Shown here in pieces: positions 56,101-64,000 of a stretch of 64,000 nt of DNA. The notes under the pieces were generated by a model. The model did no database searches. It saw nothing but the letters and a program-made list of their open reading frames with translations, and had not been told where the DNA came from. Position numbers and translations under genes: made by a program. The stretch comes from Enoplolaimus lenunculus. Taxonomy: Eukaryota; Nematoda; Enoplea; Enoplida; Thoracostomopsidae. Within the stretch, counting starts at the first letter, position 1. Each line of letters opens with the position of its first letter. The stretch covers positions 1-64,000 of the forward strand of contig JASANG010002243.1 in the NCBI GenBank assembly GCA_030248215.1. The letters run 5' to 3'.

Positions 56101-56994
56101 TGGTTGATGAATATAGTACGCAAAACAAGCTACCAGGGAAATCAGAACCAACACTCGTCGGCTTGGAATTAAACTTTGCGCGTTTGTTGATGCAAGCTTG
56201 ACTAGTTCTAACGCTGACTTTGTCTAAAAAATATGAAACTTGCCGAAAGGATAATTGAAAGCGGCTGCAGGATTTGCAACACCAACACTTTAAAATAATG
56301 CCAGAAAATTCCGATTTTTTTGTGTTTTTGTGGCTAACTGATGACTTTTAAATGCCTACTTCAAACTGTTGGCCTAAATTGCAAAAAGATAATATGTTAA
56401 GGCATAATGTAGAAATTTATTACAATTTTTGACCCATGCAAAGATCAGGCGTAGAACGTTTACCTACGGGCCTGCAATAGAGTATGTTTAAGCTTTAGGC
56501 ATTTTTGCTTCGGCTTAGGCTTACGTATAAGCTAATTTTTACTCGTATACTTAGGCGTAGGCTTAGGAATATGCTTATACTATTGTAACGGCTCAGTTGT
56601 ATACATTGACCAAAACTTCAATGAAGTTTATCTCCAATCTTAAAACTCCAATTTACAAGCTGTTTTCAAATTTTTGCTACAAAATTTTACAAGTTTTGAA
56701 ATAATTAACTGTAATTAAAAACTACTGCGTTCAAGTTGACAAACATTTACTCTTTCCATGAGGTGTATTACTTTTTCAGCCGTAGGTTTTACTTCGGTCG
56801 GCATTCCGGTATTTCAAATCGGAACGATTATGATACAGCAACGTTTTGTGGTATAAAAAATTCCAGAAAAGAACCTTAAAAGATATTTTTAACGGCAAAT
56901 ATAGCAAACAATATTACGTACTTACTGTTATTGTATCACGTGCTATATGATAGTTCAATCGCAAAAATGCAACTAACGCTAATTCTTCCTTCAT
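49452..56994 (-). CDS. Arylacetamide deacetylase/NCEH1-like alpha/beta-hydrolase (8 exons, 449 aa)
   Basis: Minus-strand exons, in order: 56926-56994, 56023-56223, 55149-55199, 54008-54128, 53544-53607, 52743-52950, 50388-50500 and 49452-49974, in frame throughout (phases 0,0,0,1,2,0,2). The product is a hormone-sensitive-lipase-type esterase, expected as a type II ER membrane protein that hydrolyses acyl esters or amides. A signal-anchor lies at residues 47-61 (VLVLISLVACFAYYI). The oxyanion-hole motif HGGGW is at 138-142, YRMSPEHKFPAP at 170-181, the nucleophile elbow GVSSG at 213-217 (Ser215), Asp392 in GYDVLRDE and His422 in NANHG, so the catalytic triad is intact. YPVLQ in exon 7 matches the vertebrate family. 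At 449 residues it is longer than vertebrate AADAC and NCEH1 (about 400); part of the excess is a His/acid-rich stretch near 297-350. The substrate cannot be told. Introns carry several TIR elements. Confidence 0.92.
50125..50235. repeat. Degenerate TTAGGC-like block in an esterase intron
   Basis: CAGCTTACGTTTTGGCTTCG, AAGCTGAGGTTTACGCTC and CAGGACTCTATTGTTGATATTGGCC recall the inside and one end of the TTAGGC-filled element. Confidence 0.35.
50800..51469. mobile_element. GCGGGGTTCACG-type TIR element
   Basis: Starts GCGGGGTTCACGAACTGGGGCATC and CACGTTTTGTC, and ends CAAAACGTGTTCCAGGCTGCCCC and CATGAACCCCG. The inside has AATATCATATGATATTCC-like palindromes but no minisatellite. It lies in intron 6 of the esterase gene. 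Confidence 0.82.
51480..52740. other. Rest of esterase intron 6; nothing recognised
   Basis: AT-rich intron sequence without a coding frame or a recognised repeat. Confidence 0.4.
53115..53160 (+). repeat. AAT trinucleotide microsatellite
   Basis: About 15 uninterrupted AAT units in intron 5 of the esterase gene. Confidence 0.95.
54250..54425 (+). repeat. Dispersed repeat (GCTAGTGGGG type)
   Basis: AGAAAATTTTCAACCTTGTTTGTAAGTCA, CCCCTGGTATGCCCTCCTG and CTAGCAAAGTGAGTCGGCTACGA match 61262-61430 and, reversed, 4560-4790. It lies in intron 3 of the esterase gene. Confidence 0.5.
54945..55050 (-). repeat. Degenerate TTAGGC-like block
   Basis: CCTAAGCCTAAGATTCAGCG, AAGCCTATAAATAAGC and CTTAACGCTTAAGC fit the inside of the TTAGGC-filled element. 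Ends not clear. Confidence 0.5.
55393..55602 (+). mobile_element. TTAGGC-filled TIR element, complete
   Basis: Starts GCCCATGTAAAGATCAGGGGCGGAACG and ends CTGTTCCGCCCTTGTTCTTAACATTGGTC. The inside has several clean TTAGGC units in a row. It lies in intron 2 of the esterase gene. Confidence 0.88.
55855..56012. repeat. TTAGGC-like block with inverted halves
   Basis: The left half reads GGCTTAGGCTCAGGTTTAGG and the right half reads CCTAAACTTGAGCCCAAGCCTAAGCC, so the block can fold on itself. It abuts the donor of exon 2 of the esterase gene (56023) by 10 bases. Confidence 0.6.
56431..56611 (+). mobile_element. TTAGGC-filled TIR element
   Basis: Starts GACCCATGCAAAGATCAGGCGTAGAACG and ends TATTGTAACGGCTCAGTTGTATACATTGACC. 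It lies in intron 1 of the esterase gene. Confidence 0.78.
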
Positions 56995-57299
56995 TATGAC
57001 ATGTTTCAATTTGAAATTAAGTACGTATTTAATTTTCTTAAAATAATTTTTTAAAACCAAATCGAAATCAACTTTTAAACAGATGCCCAACAAATCAGTG
57101 TTGAAACAAGCGTTGCGCTAACGAACAAGCGGATATCATATCAATATCTGGTTAAGAGTTCAGTGGCGGATTTACAATTTTCTGGTATACCACAGTAACC
57201 AGGGGCTCCAATTACGAGTTAAAAGAAAGATCCAAAAATATCTAAAACGTGCTGAAATATATCGACGCAAACTGGGAGGCGATTGGGCAAGGGACCTAG

Positions 57300-57410
57300 A
57301 GACTACGATGCTTAGGCTCAGGCTTGAGCTTACGATTAGGCTTACGTTTAGGCTTACGCTCAAACTTGTGTTGGGCTTAAGGAAAAATTTAGGGTTAAAC
57401 TTAGTAAAGG
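57300..57410 (+). repeat. Degenerate TTAGGC-like block
   Basis: GATGCTTAGGCTCAGGCTTGAGC, GATTAGGCTTACGTTTAGGC and GGGCTTAAGG. Ends not recognised. It lies upstream of the esterase gene. Confidence 0.5.
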
Positions 57411-57506
57411 TTATACGTACGTTCGAACAAACTGAGATTCGTGAAAGAAAATGTAAGGTCTATCACCAACTGACGACAGGTGCTACATCCATTTGAGAAT
57501 ACGGGC

Positions 57507-57718
57507 CAAGGGTGCAGCGAGATATCTGTTTCGGTTTCCGTGTCCGGTAACAATCGGTGTCTACTTCAGTTTCCGTTTCCTCTTTAAAGTATTTAGAAAG
57601 CCCGGTAAATATCCCAATTGCGCAGACAATTAAACTGCTTTGAAACATTTATACTTCAATATCCGCTTTCCGTTTCTGTTGCGGTTTCCGTTTTTGTTAC
57701 CATTCGTTTACACCCTGC
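57507..57718. mobile_element. TIR element ending AGGGTGYARCSRGATATCYGTTT
   Basis: Starts AAGGGTGCAGCGAGATATCTGTTTCGG and ends CGGTTTCCGTTTTTGTTACC and TTTACACCCT, an imperfect inverted repeat. Related ends lie at 39366 and at about 54885-54910. Confidence 0.55.
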
Positions 57719-58594
57719 TTGAATGAAACTGCCGTCAAATATGGTTGGAACTAACATTTCAAAACTGGAAAGAGAGTTATATCAATCAATGCTGCTTGCA
57801 AAGTTAAGTTGTGGACTTGCAAAATAGAAACTGTGATTTCTGGCCGGTACCCAGGACAATATTGTAAAGTGGACGCAAAAATGTTTTAGCAGGGGCATGC
57901 GAATATTTATCCTGATTTACAAGCGGAACTACAACGTTTCTACGTAGGTCAAAGGTTTGTACGAGTTTCGCTCTTCCTGCCCCCCCCGGCTACGAACACG
58001 TGTGACCTACTCAAACCCACCAGTAAAATCTTTGGACTTAGCGTTTTTCTAAAGCGGTCACAAATGGCGTTATCTCTGAGACCTGTGACTGTAACGTAAT
58101 TTGTTTTTGTGACGACAAAAACCTTAAATTGAAATTTATACGTTTTTAGTTTTCAAACATCACCCCAACGCTATGAATTCTTGAGATAAGAAATACGATT
58201 TATTTTGCAAACACGCAATGCGCCTTTAAGCTGTCGTTATTTTTAGATCAATTTATAAAAAGGCTATGGTATTACGCAATTAAACTGCAATTTGTACTTT
58301 GAACCGCAGATACGCAGAAAACATTTTAACGCAAACACTATCGAGAATAACAAAAGCTAACCAATGACATGTCTGTTTAATATACTCATTATTTCACAAC
58401 CAAATGTAAATTTTTTACAAATATTATTATTTAAAACGTATCAGGTTTAATTTAAACTTTTCTATACCGTTCGACGCAAGCCGTAAACAAAGCTAAGCAT
58501 GGCAACAGTTGAAACTGAACGAATATACCATTTCTCTCCGTTTCAAAAAGACACCATATGCTTTGAATGGTTCTTGTACGCTTCCTTCTACGTT

Positions 58595-58690
58595 TAACAG
58601 TTAGGCTAAGGCTTCAAAAATGTAAGTTCGTAAACGTTTTTATACTGCAATAGGCATTAGGCTTAGGAACATACTTCTACACTGTTACGT
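58595..58690 (+). repeat. Degenerate TTAGGC-like block
   Basis: AACAGTTAGGCTAAGGCTTC, ATAGGCATTAGGCTTAGGAACATAC and CACTGTTACGTCCCTCACAG resemble the inside and right end of the TTAGGC-filled element. Confidence 0.5.
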
Positions 58691-58900
58691 CCCTCACAGT
58701 AATTATTGCCATTTTTCCCTACGAACGACAAAGCAACGAAAATTTTGTCTCGCTTTTGAAGGATCCGGTGAAAATGGTTAAAAATATCGCCGCGGAAGTA
58801 AAATTAAACGCAGTCAGTAGGTTCCAGCTCTCTTCGTGCCCGTATCACTGCGCCGCACCTGCCCTAGGTTATATACATGACTTATAAACAAAGAAAAATG

Positions 58901-59086
<186 letters not shown>

Positions 59087-59532
59087 ACAGAAAACCACGT
59101 TTATACAATGATTGCTCAAAATTTTCTGTTTTCTCAAATTTGCTCCGTAATTCAGCAATTTTTTTTGCTATTTTGTTGTTTTGTTTTTAAGATAATATTT
59201 TCAAGCGGTGAAAAACTTGCTTAAACAGCCTTTAAATCAGAGAAAATTAATTTGTGAGTCTACATATTAAAACAGTGACACATTGCAGTTAATACAAAAC
59301 ACAATTAGTCATTTAAATTTAAGAGTGCATGATACAAGAGTGCGCAACTTTTAGGGTTCTGCATGATACAAAATGCCCCACCGAGCGCTGTGTTTTTGGC
59401 CGATCCCCTTTATATGCCGAGCATTTTTGATGTCGGATATATACATACAGCGTTATGGATACCACAGGTTGTACCCCTCTCTAAATAAGGGACGGACGAT
59501 CAAAAAATGCACAGCGTGCCGGGTACATTTTG

Positions 59533-59975
59533 TACTAAGCACAACCACAAGAGTTGCATACTCTTGTATCATGCACTCTTCATTAAATACTAAGCACAAC
59601 CACAAGAGTTGCATACTCTTGTATAATGCACTCTTCATTAAATACTAAGCACAACCACAAGAGTTGCATACTCTTGTATAATGCACTCTTCATTAAATAC
59701 TAAGCACAACCACAAGAGTTGCATACTCTTGTATAATGCACTCTTCATTAAATACTAAGCACAACCACAAGAGTTGCATACTCTTGTATCATGCACTCTT
59801 CATTAAATACTAAGCACAACCACAAGAGTTGCATACTCTTGTATCATGCACTCTTCATTAAATACCTAGGCACAACCACAAGAGTTGCATATTCTTGTAT
59901 CATGCACTCTTCATTAAATACCTAAGCACAACCACAAGAGTTGCATACTCTTGTATCATGCACTCTTCATTAAAT
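59533..59975 (+). repeat. Tandem repeat, 55-56 bp unit, 8 copies
   Basis: Units start TACTAAGCACAACCACAAG at 59533, 59588, 59643, 59698 and onwards; the last ones are 56 bp (TACCTAAGC). Each holds an inverted pair, AAGAGTTGCATACTCTT and ATGCACTCTT. A single related phrase, AAGAGTGCATGATACAAGAG, lies upstream at about 59320-59345. Confidence 0.93.
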
Positions 59976-60295
59976 ATATATAATTTTTGAGTCTAACCAT
60001 ACATTAATTCATTTGAATCAGAAGCAAGAGTGACGGTTTACTCTCATTCGGGTAACAGGTCGTCTGGAGTCATTTGAACAATAGTGATTAGTTAACTTTC
60101 TATGGTATTTGTGGAGCAGCGACGTAGCAGCCGGAGAGTGAAAGAAGTTAGAAAATTTTGCATAATAGAGAATGGAAAACTTTTTATTATCTTCCACAAA
60201 TATATCGGATATCGCATTATGTTGTTTATCAAAACTATCAAAAGGTATAGCGTCACCGTTGCTGCTACGGTCAAACTGTATCTCTAATACATAAT

Positions 60296-60895
60296 AGGTT
60301 TAAGCGGGGAAGGTAATATGAGGCGGGTCACCATTTTGTGTCCAATCAATAGAAACCCGTATCCCTAACAAGAGTCCGTAAGTGTATAGAGTCACTAAAC
60401 CCTAATTAGAGTCTTTAAATGTCAATTATTCCTAATTGTAGCGCATAAATGACTCTAAAATCAAATAAAGTTGAGTTCGAAAATTTACACCATACTTAAG
60501 TTTTGAAAGTACGGTCCTAAGTATATTCTTGCATTATCGCTCAAGTTTTTGATAAAAGACAAATAAACGTTTCATTCAACGTATAGTCGCGCAATACCGG
60601 ATTTCTATCAGTAACGGACGGAGGCGGAGGGCTGGTTAAAAATATAATAGTCCGTAACAGAATAACAGGGGTTATACTTTCAAAATTTAAGTAAGCTTTA
60701 AAGTTTCGAACTGAAATTATTTGGTCCTGGAGTCATTTATGCGCTACAATTAGGGTTAATTGAGATTTATGGACTCTAATTAGGGTTTAGGAACTCCATC
60801 CGCTTACGGACTCTTATTAGGGATACGGACACCTATTGATTCGGACCCAAAACGGGAACCCCCCTCTTATTACCCCCCTTATTTGGGTGAATACC
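60296..60895. mobile_element. Two facing copies of the ACTGTAGTGACCCGAATAAG family
   Basis: 60296-60680 is a reverse copy (CACCATTTTGTGTCCAATC, ATACCGGATTTCTATCAG). 60683-60895 is a forward half copy (TTAAGTAAGCTTTAAAGTTTCG, GGACCCAAAACGGGAACCC, TTTGGGTGAATACCGT). The two share their 3' halves in inverted order with no spacer, so they can fold into a long hairpin. Confidence 0.75.
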
Positions 60896-61261
60896 GTATA
60901 TGTGCAAATTTGGTTTAAATTATTGAAAATTTTAATCGGGACGGCTAAAAATAAGAAACAATTTACAAAATGTAACGACGCAAAACTTTTTTCAGCAACA
61001 TTTTGTAAAAATGTTGCAAAACTGGTATAATAATCAATTATTACATCCAGAAAAACGTTTTTACAGGCCATTTACGCGACAAGAGAGCAGAAATTGCATC
61101 TAGGCTTAACCGGGTGTTGCCAAATTTTCATCGTTTGCGCTCGCATGTTTAGTCGCAGCTTTAAAACAGCCAACACGAAGCACCAATTACCTACCAAAGT
61201 GATAATTATTGTAAATTTATAATCAGTGAATCCAACTGCTCGAATTCCAAACACTACCTGT

Positions 61262-61430
61262 GGCGAAGCTGAACTGCAACCGGGCTGCAGCCAGGGAAAG
61301 CCATCGGAAATTTTGGGCCCTTGCCCTAGAGAAACTTTCAACCTTGCTCATTAGTCATCCAAACCCTTATATGCCCCTCTTAAAAATGTTTACTTTCGCC
61401 TTGCAAGGTGAGCTAGCTACCAGCCTGCCT
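61262..61430 (+). repeat. Dispersed repeat (GCTAGTGGGG type)
   Basis: CCTAGAGAAACTTTCAACCTTGC, AGTCATCCAAACCC, TATGCCCCTCTTAAAAATG and CAAGGTGAGCTAGCTACC match 54250-54425. Confidence 0.5.
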
Positions 61431-62349
61431 ACAACTGTATTAAATTTTTGGCCGGACATAGCGCTGCTTGTTACTTTGTAAACCGCCGAGCGGTTGGTAA
61501 TATGCACCATAGCGATATGAGAATACCGAGTATAGATTATGATTGTGTTGTCGTTGAAGTGGACCTGTAGACAGAAGGCCTAAGATAGGTTGGGCGCAGC
61601 CCCCTTCTAAAAACTTCAACAAGATTTTAGCAGCAATTGGTTACATGTGTTGCATACAATTGAGAATATGGGCAAAGATCCTAACAATCTAAGATAATTG
61701 ACATATTTAAGAATTCTTCCCGCCAATGTTAAAGCCTAAAGCTTACTCTTTGTTATCACACAGAAAATGGACGGCCTTTGGAGTAAAAACAGCCAAATTT
61801 ACCAACAAAGCCAAGACAAATCAAAACAGAGCTGAAAGCCTGAAAACAAACATCTAACAGTTCTTAACCCATTCCGGTTATACGATGAGTAATGCACGCA
61901 TTCAATTTCGTAACCAGTTCAACATACCAGAGTGAGCTAAAATGTCAAAAGAACCAAGCAAGAAATTCAGATGACTTGCAAACGACGCCAAATTTTTTAC
62001 GCAAGACCAAAAATTTTCTGTAAATCAATTTTTCCCAGAGGAGCTGAGGCTGCAGAGGTTCCCTCTGACTAAGGGCCCTGACACAGGCTAAAACCTTATA
62101 AACGTTATAGCTACTTGATCTGTTACCAGGCAATTTATTAATAACAGTAACTAACCAACTGTAATGAAACCCTCGTGGAACAAAGCCAATGCATTTAAAG
62201 ATCATCTCTGAAGTTAAAAATGTAAACACTCAGTGGCGTTTGCATGAAGGCGTACATGTAAACCGGTAATTCTACGGTAAGCTGCAGGACATAAAGCATC
62301 AAATTATGCTTTACAAGTCCTATCATTAGAGCTAATATGTTCGGCAGAT

Positions 62350-62700
62350 ATATAGTCAGAGGCGGATCCGGAGGGCAGGCGAACCACCCCCAGTAGAAAC
62401 TGTTTTACGATAAATGGTAATGTCTCTACCTTACAAATTTTTACTTTTGTGCCACGAAAATTGGGTTTGGCTTCTCGCTCGTTTCACTGGAAACGAGGCT
62501 TTTAGTATATATTTCGCGTTCGTTCGTCAAAACATCCTTTTACCAACAATGGTAAGGTCCTATTGACCTTATTAATTTTCACTTTTGTGCCACAAAAATC
62601 GCATCTGACTTTTTGATCGCTTCGCTCACGATGATTGTTCGCAATATATATTGCGCTCGTAGTCAGAAATTTCTGCATTCGCCATTGTACACAGTGATTT
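62350..62700 (+). repeat. Dispersed repeat, two partial copies
   Basis: The order TACCTTACAAATTTTTACTTTTGTGCCAC, TTCTCGCTCGTTTC, ATATATTTCGCG occurs at 62425-62525 and again, changed, at 62550-62690 (TTCACTTTTGTGCCAC, TCGCTTCGCTCACG, ATATATATTGCGCTCGTAGTCAG). Related to 22640-22870. Confidence 0.5.
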
Positions 62701-62822
62701 TCTACGGTGTAGTTTAAAACAATTTTCTTCAGCCATTTCAATATATTCAAAAACATTACGACCCTTCAGAAAAACTCCTCTTTTAATGAAGTTGGTAAAG
62801 GAAATTAGAATAATAGACTTAC

Positions 62823-63626
62823 ACGCGTTACAAGTAACCAACTGCCTGTTAGTATTTGAAACAGTCTCGGATAACGCTTCACGACAAAACTTTTTTAAAG
62901 TGATTCTGTACACTGCAAAAAATGGGGAGTCAAATTGACTCTCTCCGAAAATAGGCTTTTCTAGACTACACAAACTGAGTCAAACTCGAGTCCGCACGAG
63001 TCAAATTCGACTCACTAAACAACTCGGGTGAGTCGAATTTGACTCTGGCGGAATCGAATTTGACGCAGTTTGTGTTGTTTTGTAGAGCGTACTTCGGAGA
63101 GAGTAGATTTGACTCACAATTTTCTGCAGTGTACGAAAAATAAATCGGCCAATGTAAAGAACAGATACGGAGCAGTATTATAAGCATATTCCTAAGCCTA
63201 ACGCCTAAGCCTAAGCCAAGCGAAAAAATCAGTCTAAAGCATAAGCTTACTCTTTTGCAGTCACACAGACGTTCGCCCCTGTTCTTTACATGGGCCAATA
63301 AATCATAGCTGCCCACGCCCCTGTAAAATCTCAAAGTTGCCTTACCTAGCCATCCAGCAGTTACTAAGAAAATATAAAATGTAACTGATTTTCTGTTACA
63401 CAACCACAGAAATGTCACATAAATCGCAAAAGTAGCCGAAACTTCCTTATACACCGCCACTGGTTCATTCAACGCATCATTGTTGATAACAGATAAAACC
63501 AAATTTCCAGGTATTTTTATGCACCTACCAACTTGATAACTCCAAATGCCAAAAAAGTTTTGAAAAACGCTGCTATGCTCAACTCCTTGTAACGTTGCCA
63601 AGAACCCCAGTGTTGGTAAAACACAG
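62823..63626 (-). CDS. Unidentified membrane protein, two consecutive exons (partial)
   Basis: The first exon, 63346-63626, lies between an AG acceptor (TATATTTCAG) and a GTAAGG donor and is open throughout (93 full codons). It holds a hydrophobic span containing FAIYVTFLWLC and a second containing TFYIFLVTAGWL, divided by NRKSV, so at least two membrane segments. The second exon, 62823-62912, follows in phase if its acceptor is the TTTTTTGCAG at the end of a palindromic element (62911-63131); it reads YRITLKKFCREAL and ends at GTAAGT. Neither end of the gene was found. A frame at about 62155-62220 (MIFKCIGFVPRGFHYSW) with possible splice sites might be a later exon, but its phase does not fit directly. 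I do not recognise the family. Confidence 0.5.
62911..63131. mobile_element. Palindromic element ending CACTGCAAAAAATGG, flanked by TA
   Basis: Both arms carry TGACTCTCTCCGAAAATAGGC or its inverse, and GAGTCAAATTCGACTC. TA lies on each side (TGTACACTGC and GCAGTGTACG). Read on the minus strand, its last bases CCATTTTTTGCAG make a good splice acceptor that fits the phase of the exon at 63346-63626. Confidence 0.85.
63147..63296 (-). mobile_element. TTAGGC-filled TIR element
   Basis: Starts GGCCAATGTAAAGAACAGATACGGAGC and ends TTCGCCCCTGTTCTTTACATGGGCC. The inside is CCTAAGCC repeats. It sits in the same intron as the palindromic element at 62911-63131, 15 bp from it. Confidence 0.85.
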
Positions 63627-63659
63627 CTGAAATATACCTTAATTTAAAAACATCAGCAA

Positions 63660-64000
63660 CAACAACAACAATTGCAACAACAACAAATTTTATTCAATTT
63701 TTGCACTTTTTGCAGTTTTTAAACAATTATTACAGGTCTGAATATTGTTCAGAAACACGTGATGTAAAACAACTTTGCAGTAGTTTTGGTATAAACATAT
63801 GGTTTTCAATAGGGTCATATTTATCGGCCCCCTCCTTTTTTCCGGTTGCACAAGGCCCCATTCCGAAATATAACCATACGCTGTTGCTGCACCGTCAGAC
63901 GCACCAAATTGTCTTTAGCCGCGGTGAGAACACCTAAAATGACATGTTAGCACTTAGGACATAATTGGCAAACCTTAAGCGATAGTTAAGTGTCAGGCAG
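63660..64000. other. End of window, nothing recognised
   Basis: A short ACAACAACA tract (63657-63686) is followed by AT-rich sequence. The plus-strand frame at 63701-63937 has no recognisable domain. The region could be the intron upstream of the minus-strand membrane-protein exons. Confidence 0.35.

Noticed and set aside
59533-59975. CRISPR-like array
   Set aside because: Units are contiguous with no unique spacers, and the DNA is eukaryotic.
62966-63601. Single 211-codon minus-strand frame taken as one protein
   Set aside because: Only the part above 63346 is credible; the rest runs through a splice donor into a TTAGGC-filled element and a palindromic element.

Overview
The window is animal nuclear DNA. 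It is AT-rich, its genes are split into many short exons bounded by GT/AG introns of about 0.1 to 2 kb, and the space between and inside genes is packed with short non-autonomous repeats. The phylum is not settled by the sequence. Degenerate TTAGGC-type hexamers are very common and would suggest a nematode telomere motif, but here they are the filler of a dispersed inverted-repeat element, so they are weak evidence about the host. No LTR, Polinton, LINE or transposase coding region was recognised.

Layout. 1-9.9 kb: no gene recognised; local tandem arrays and mobile-element relics. 9.9-14.2 kb and 19.7-24.0 kb (+): two tandem paralogues, each with six exons of matching phase, encoding secreted proteins of 250 and 292 residues with 16 conserved cysteines, two furin-type cleavage sites and Arg/Gly-rich linkers and tail. 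I do not recognise the family, and it is the best candidate here for something undescribed. 24-28.9 kb: nested small transposons and minisatellites. 28.9-36.9 kb (+): a complete six-exon GT14 (core-2-type) beta-1,6-N-acetylglucosaminyltransferase of 467 residues. 41.4-45.0 kb (-): an eight-exon SUDS3/Sds3 homologue, a subunit of the Sin3-HDAC corepressor. 49.5-57.0 kb (-): a complete eight-exon arylacetamide-deacetylase-like membrane lipase/esterase of 449 residues. 62.8-63.6 kb (-): two exons of an unidentified membrane protein that continues beyond what I can follow; the acceptor of the second exon lies in the end of a transposon.

The genes do not form one pathway. Two of them (the glycosyltransferase and the Cys-rich pair) act in the secretory route, the esterase sits in the ER membrane, and SUDS3 is nuclear.

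Repeats fall into at least seven dispersed families: (1) TIR elements filled with TTAGGC-like repeats; (2) 380-440 bp elements with TIR ACTGTAGTGACCCGAATAAG; (3) about 270 bp elements with a tRNA-like Pol III promoter inside inverted ends TTAACCCTTTCTCACAT; (4) about 200 bp palindromic elements ending CACTGCAAAAAATGG at TA; (5) elements ending GGGTTTCTGAAA; (6) 0.7-1 kb elements ending GCGGGGTTCACG; (7) elements rich in AACTCAGTCTGAGTT. Several are inserted in one another, which gives a relative order of activity. Exon coordinates given below were deduced by hand from reading frame, splice signals and phase agreement.
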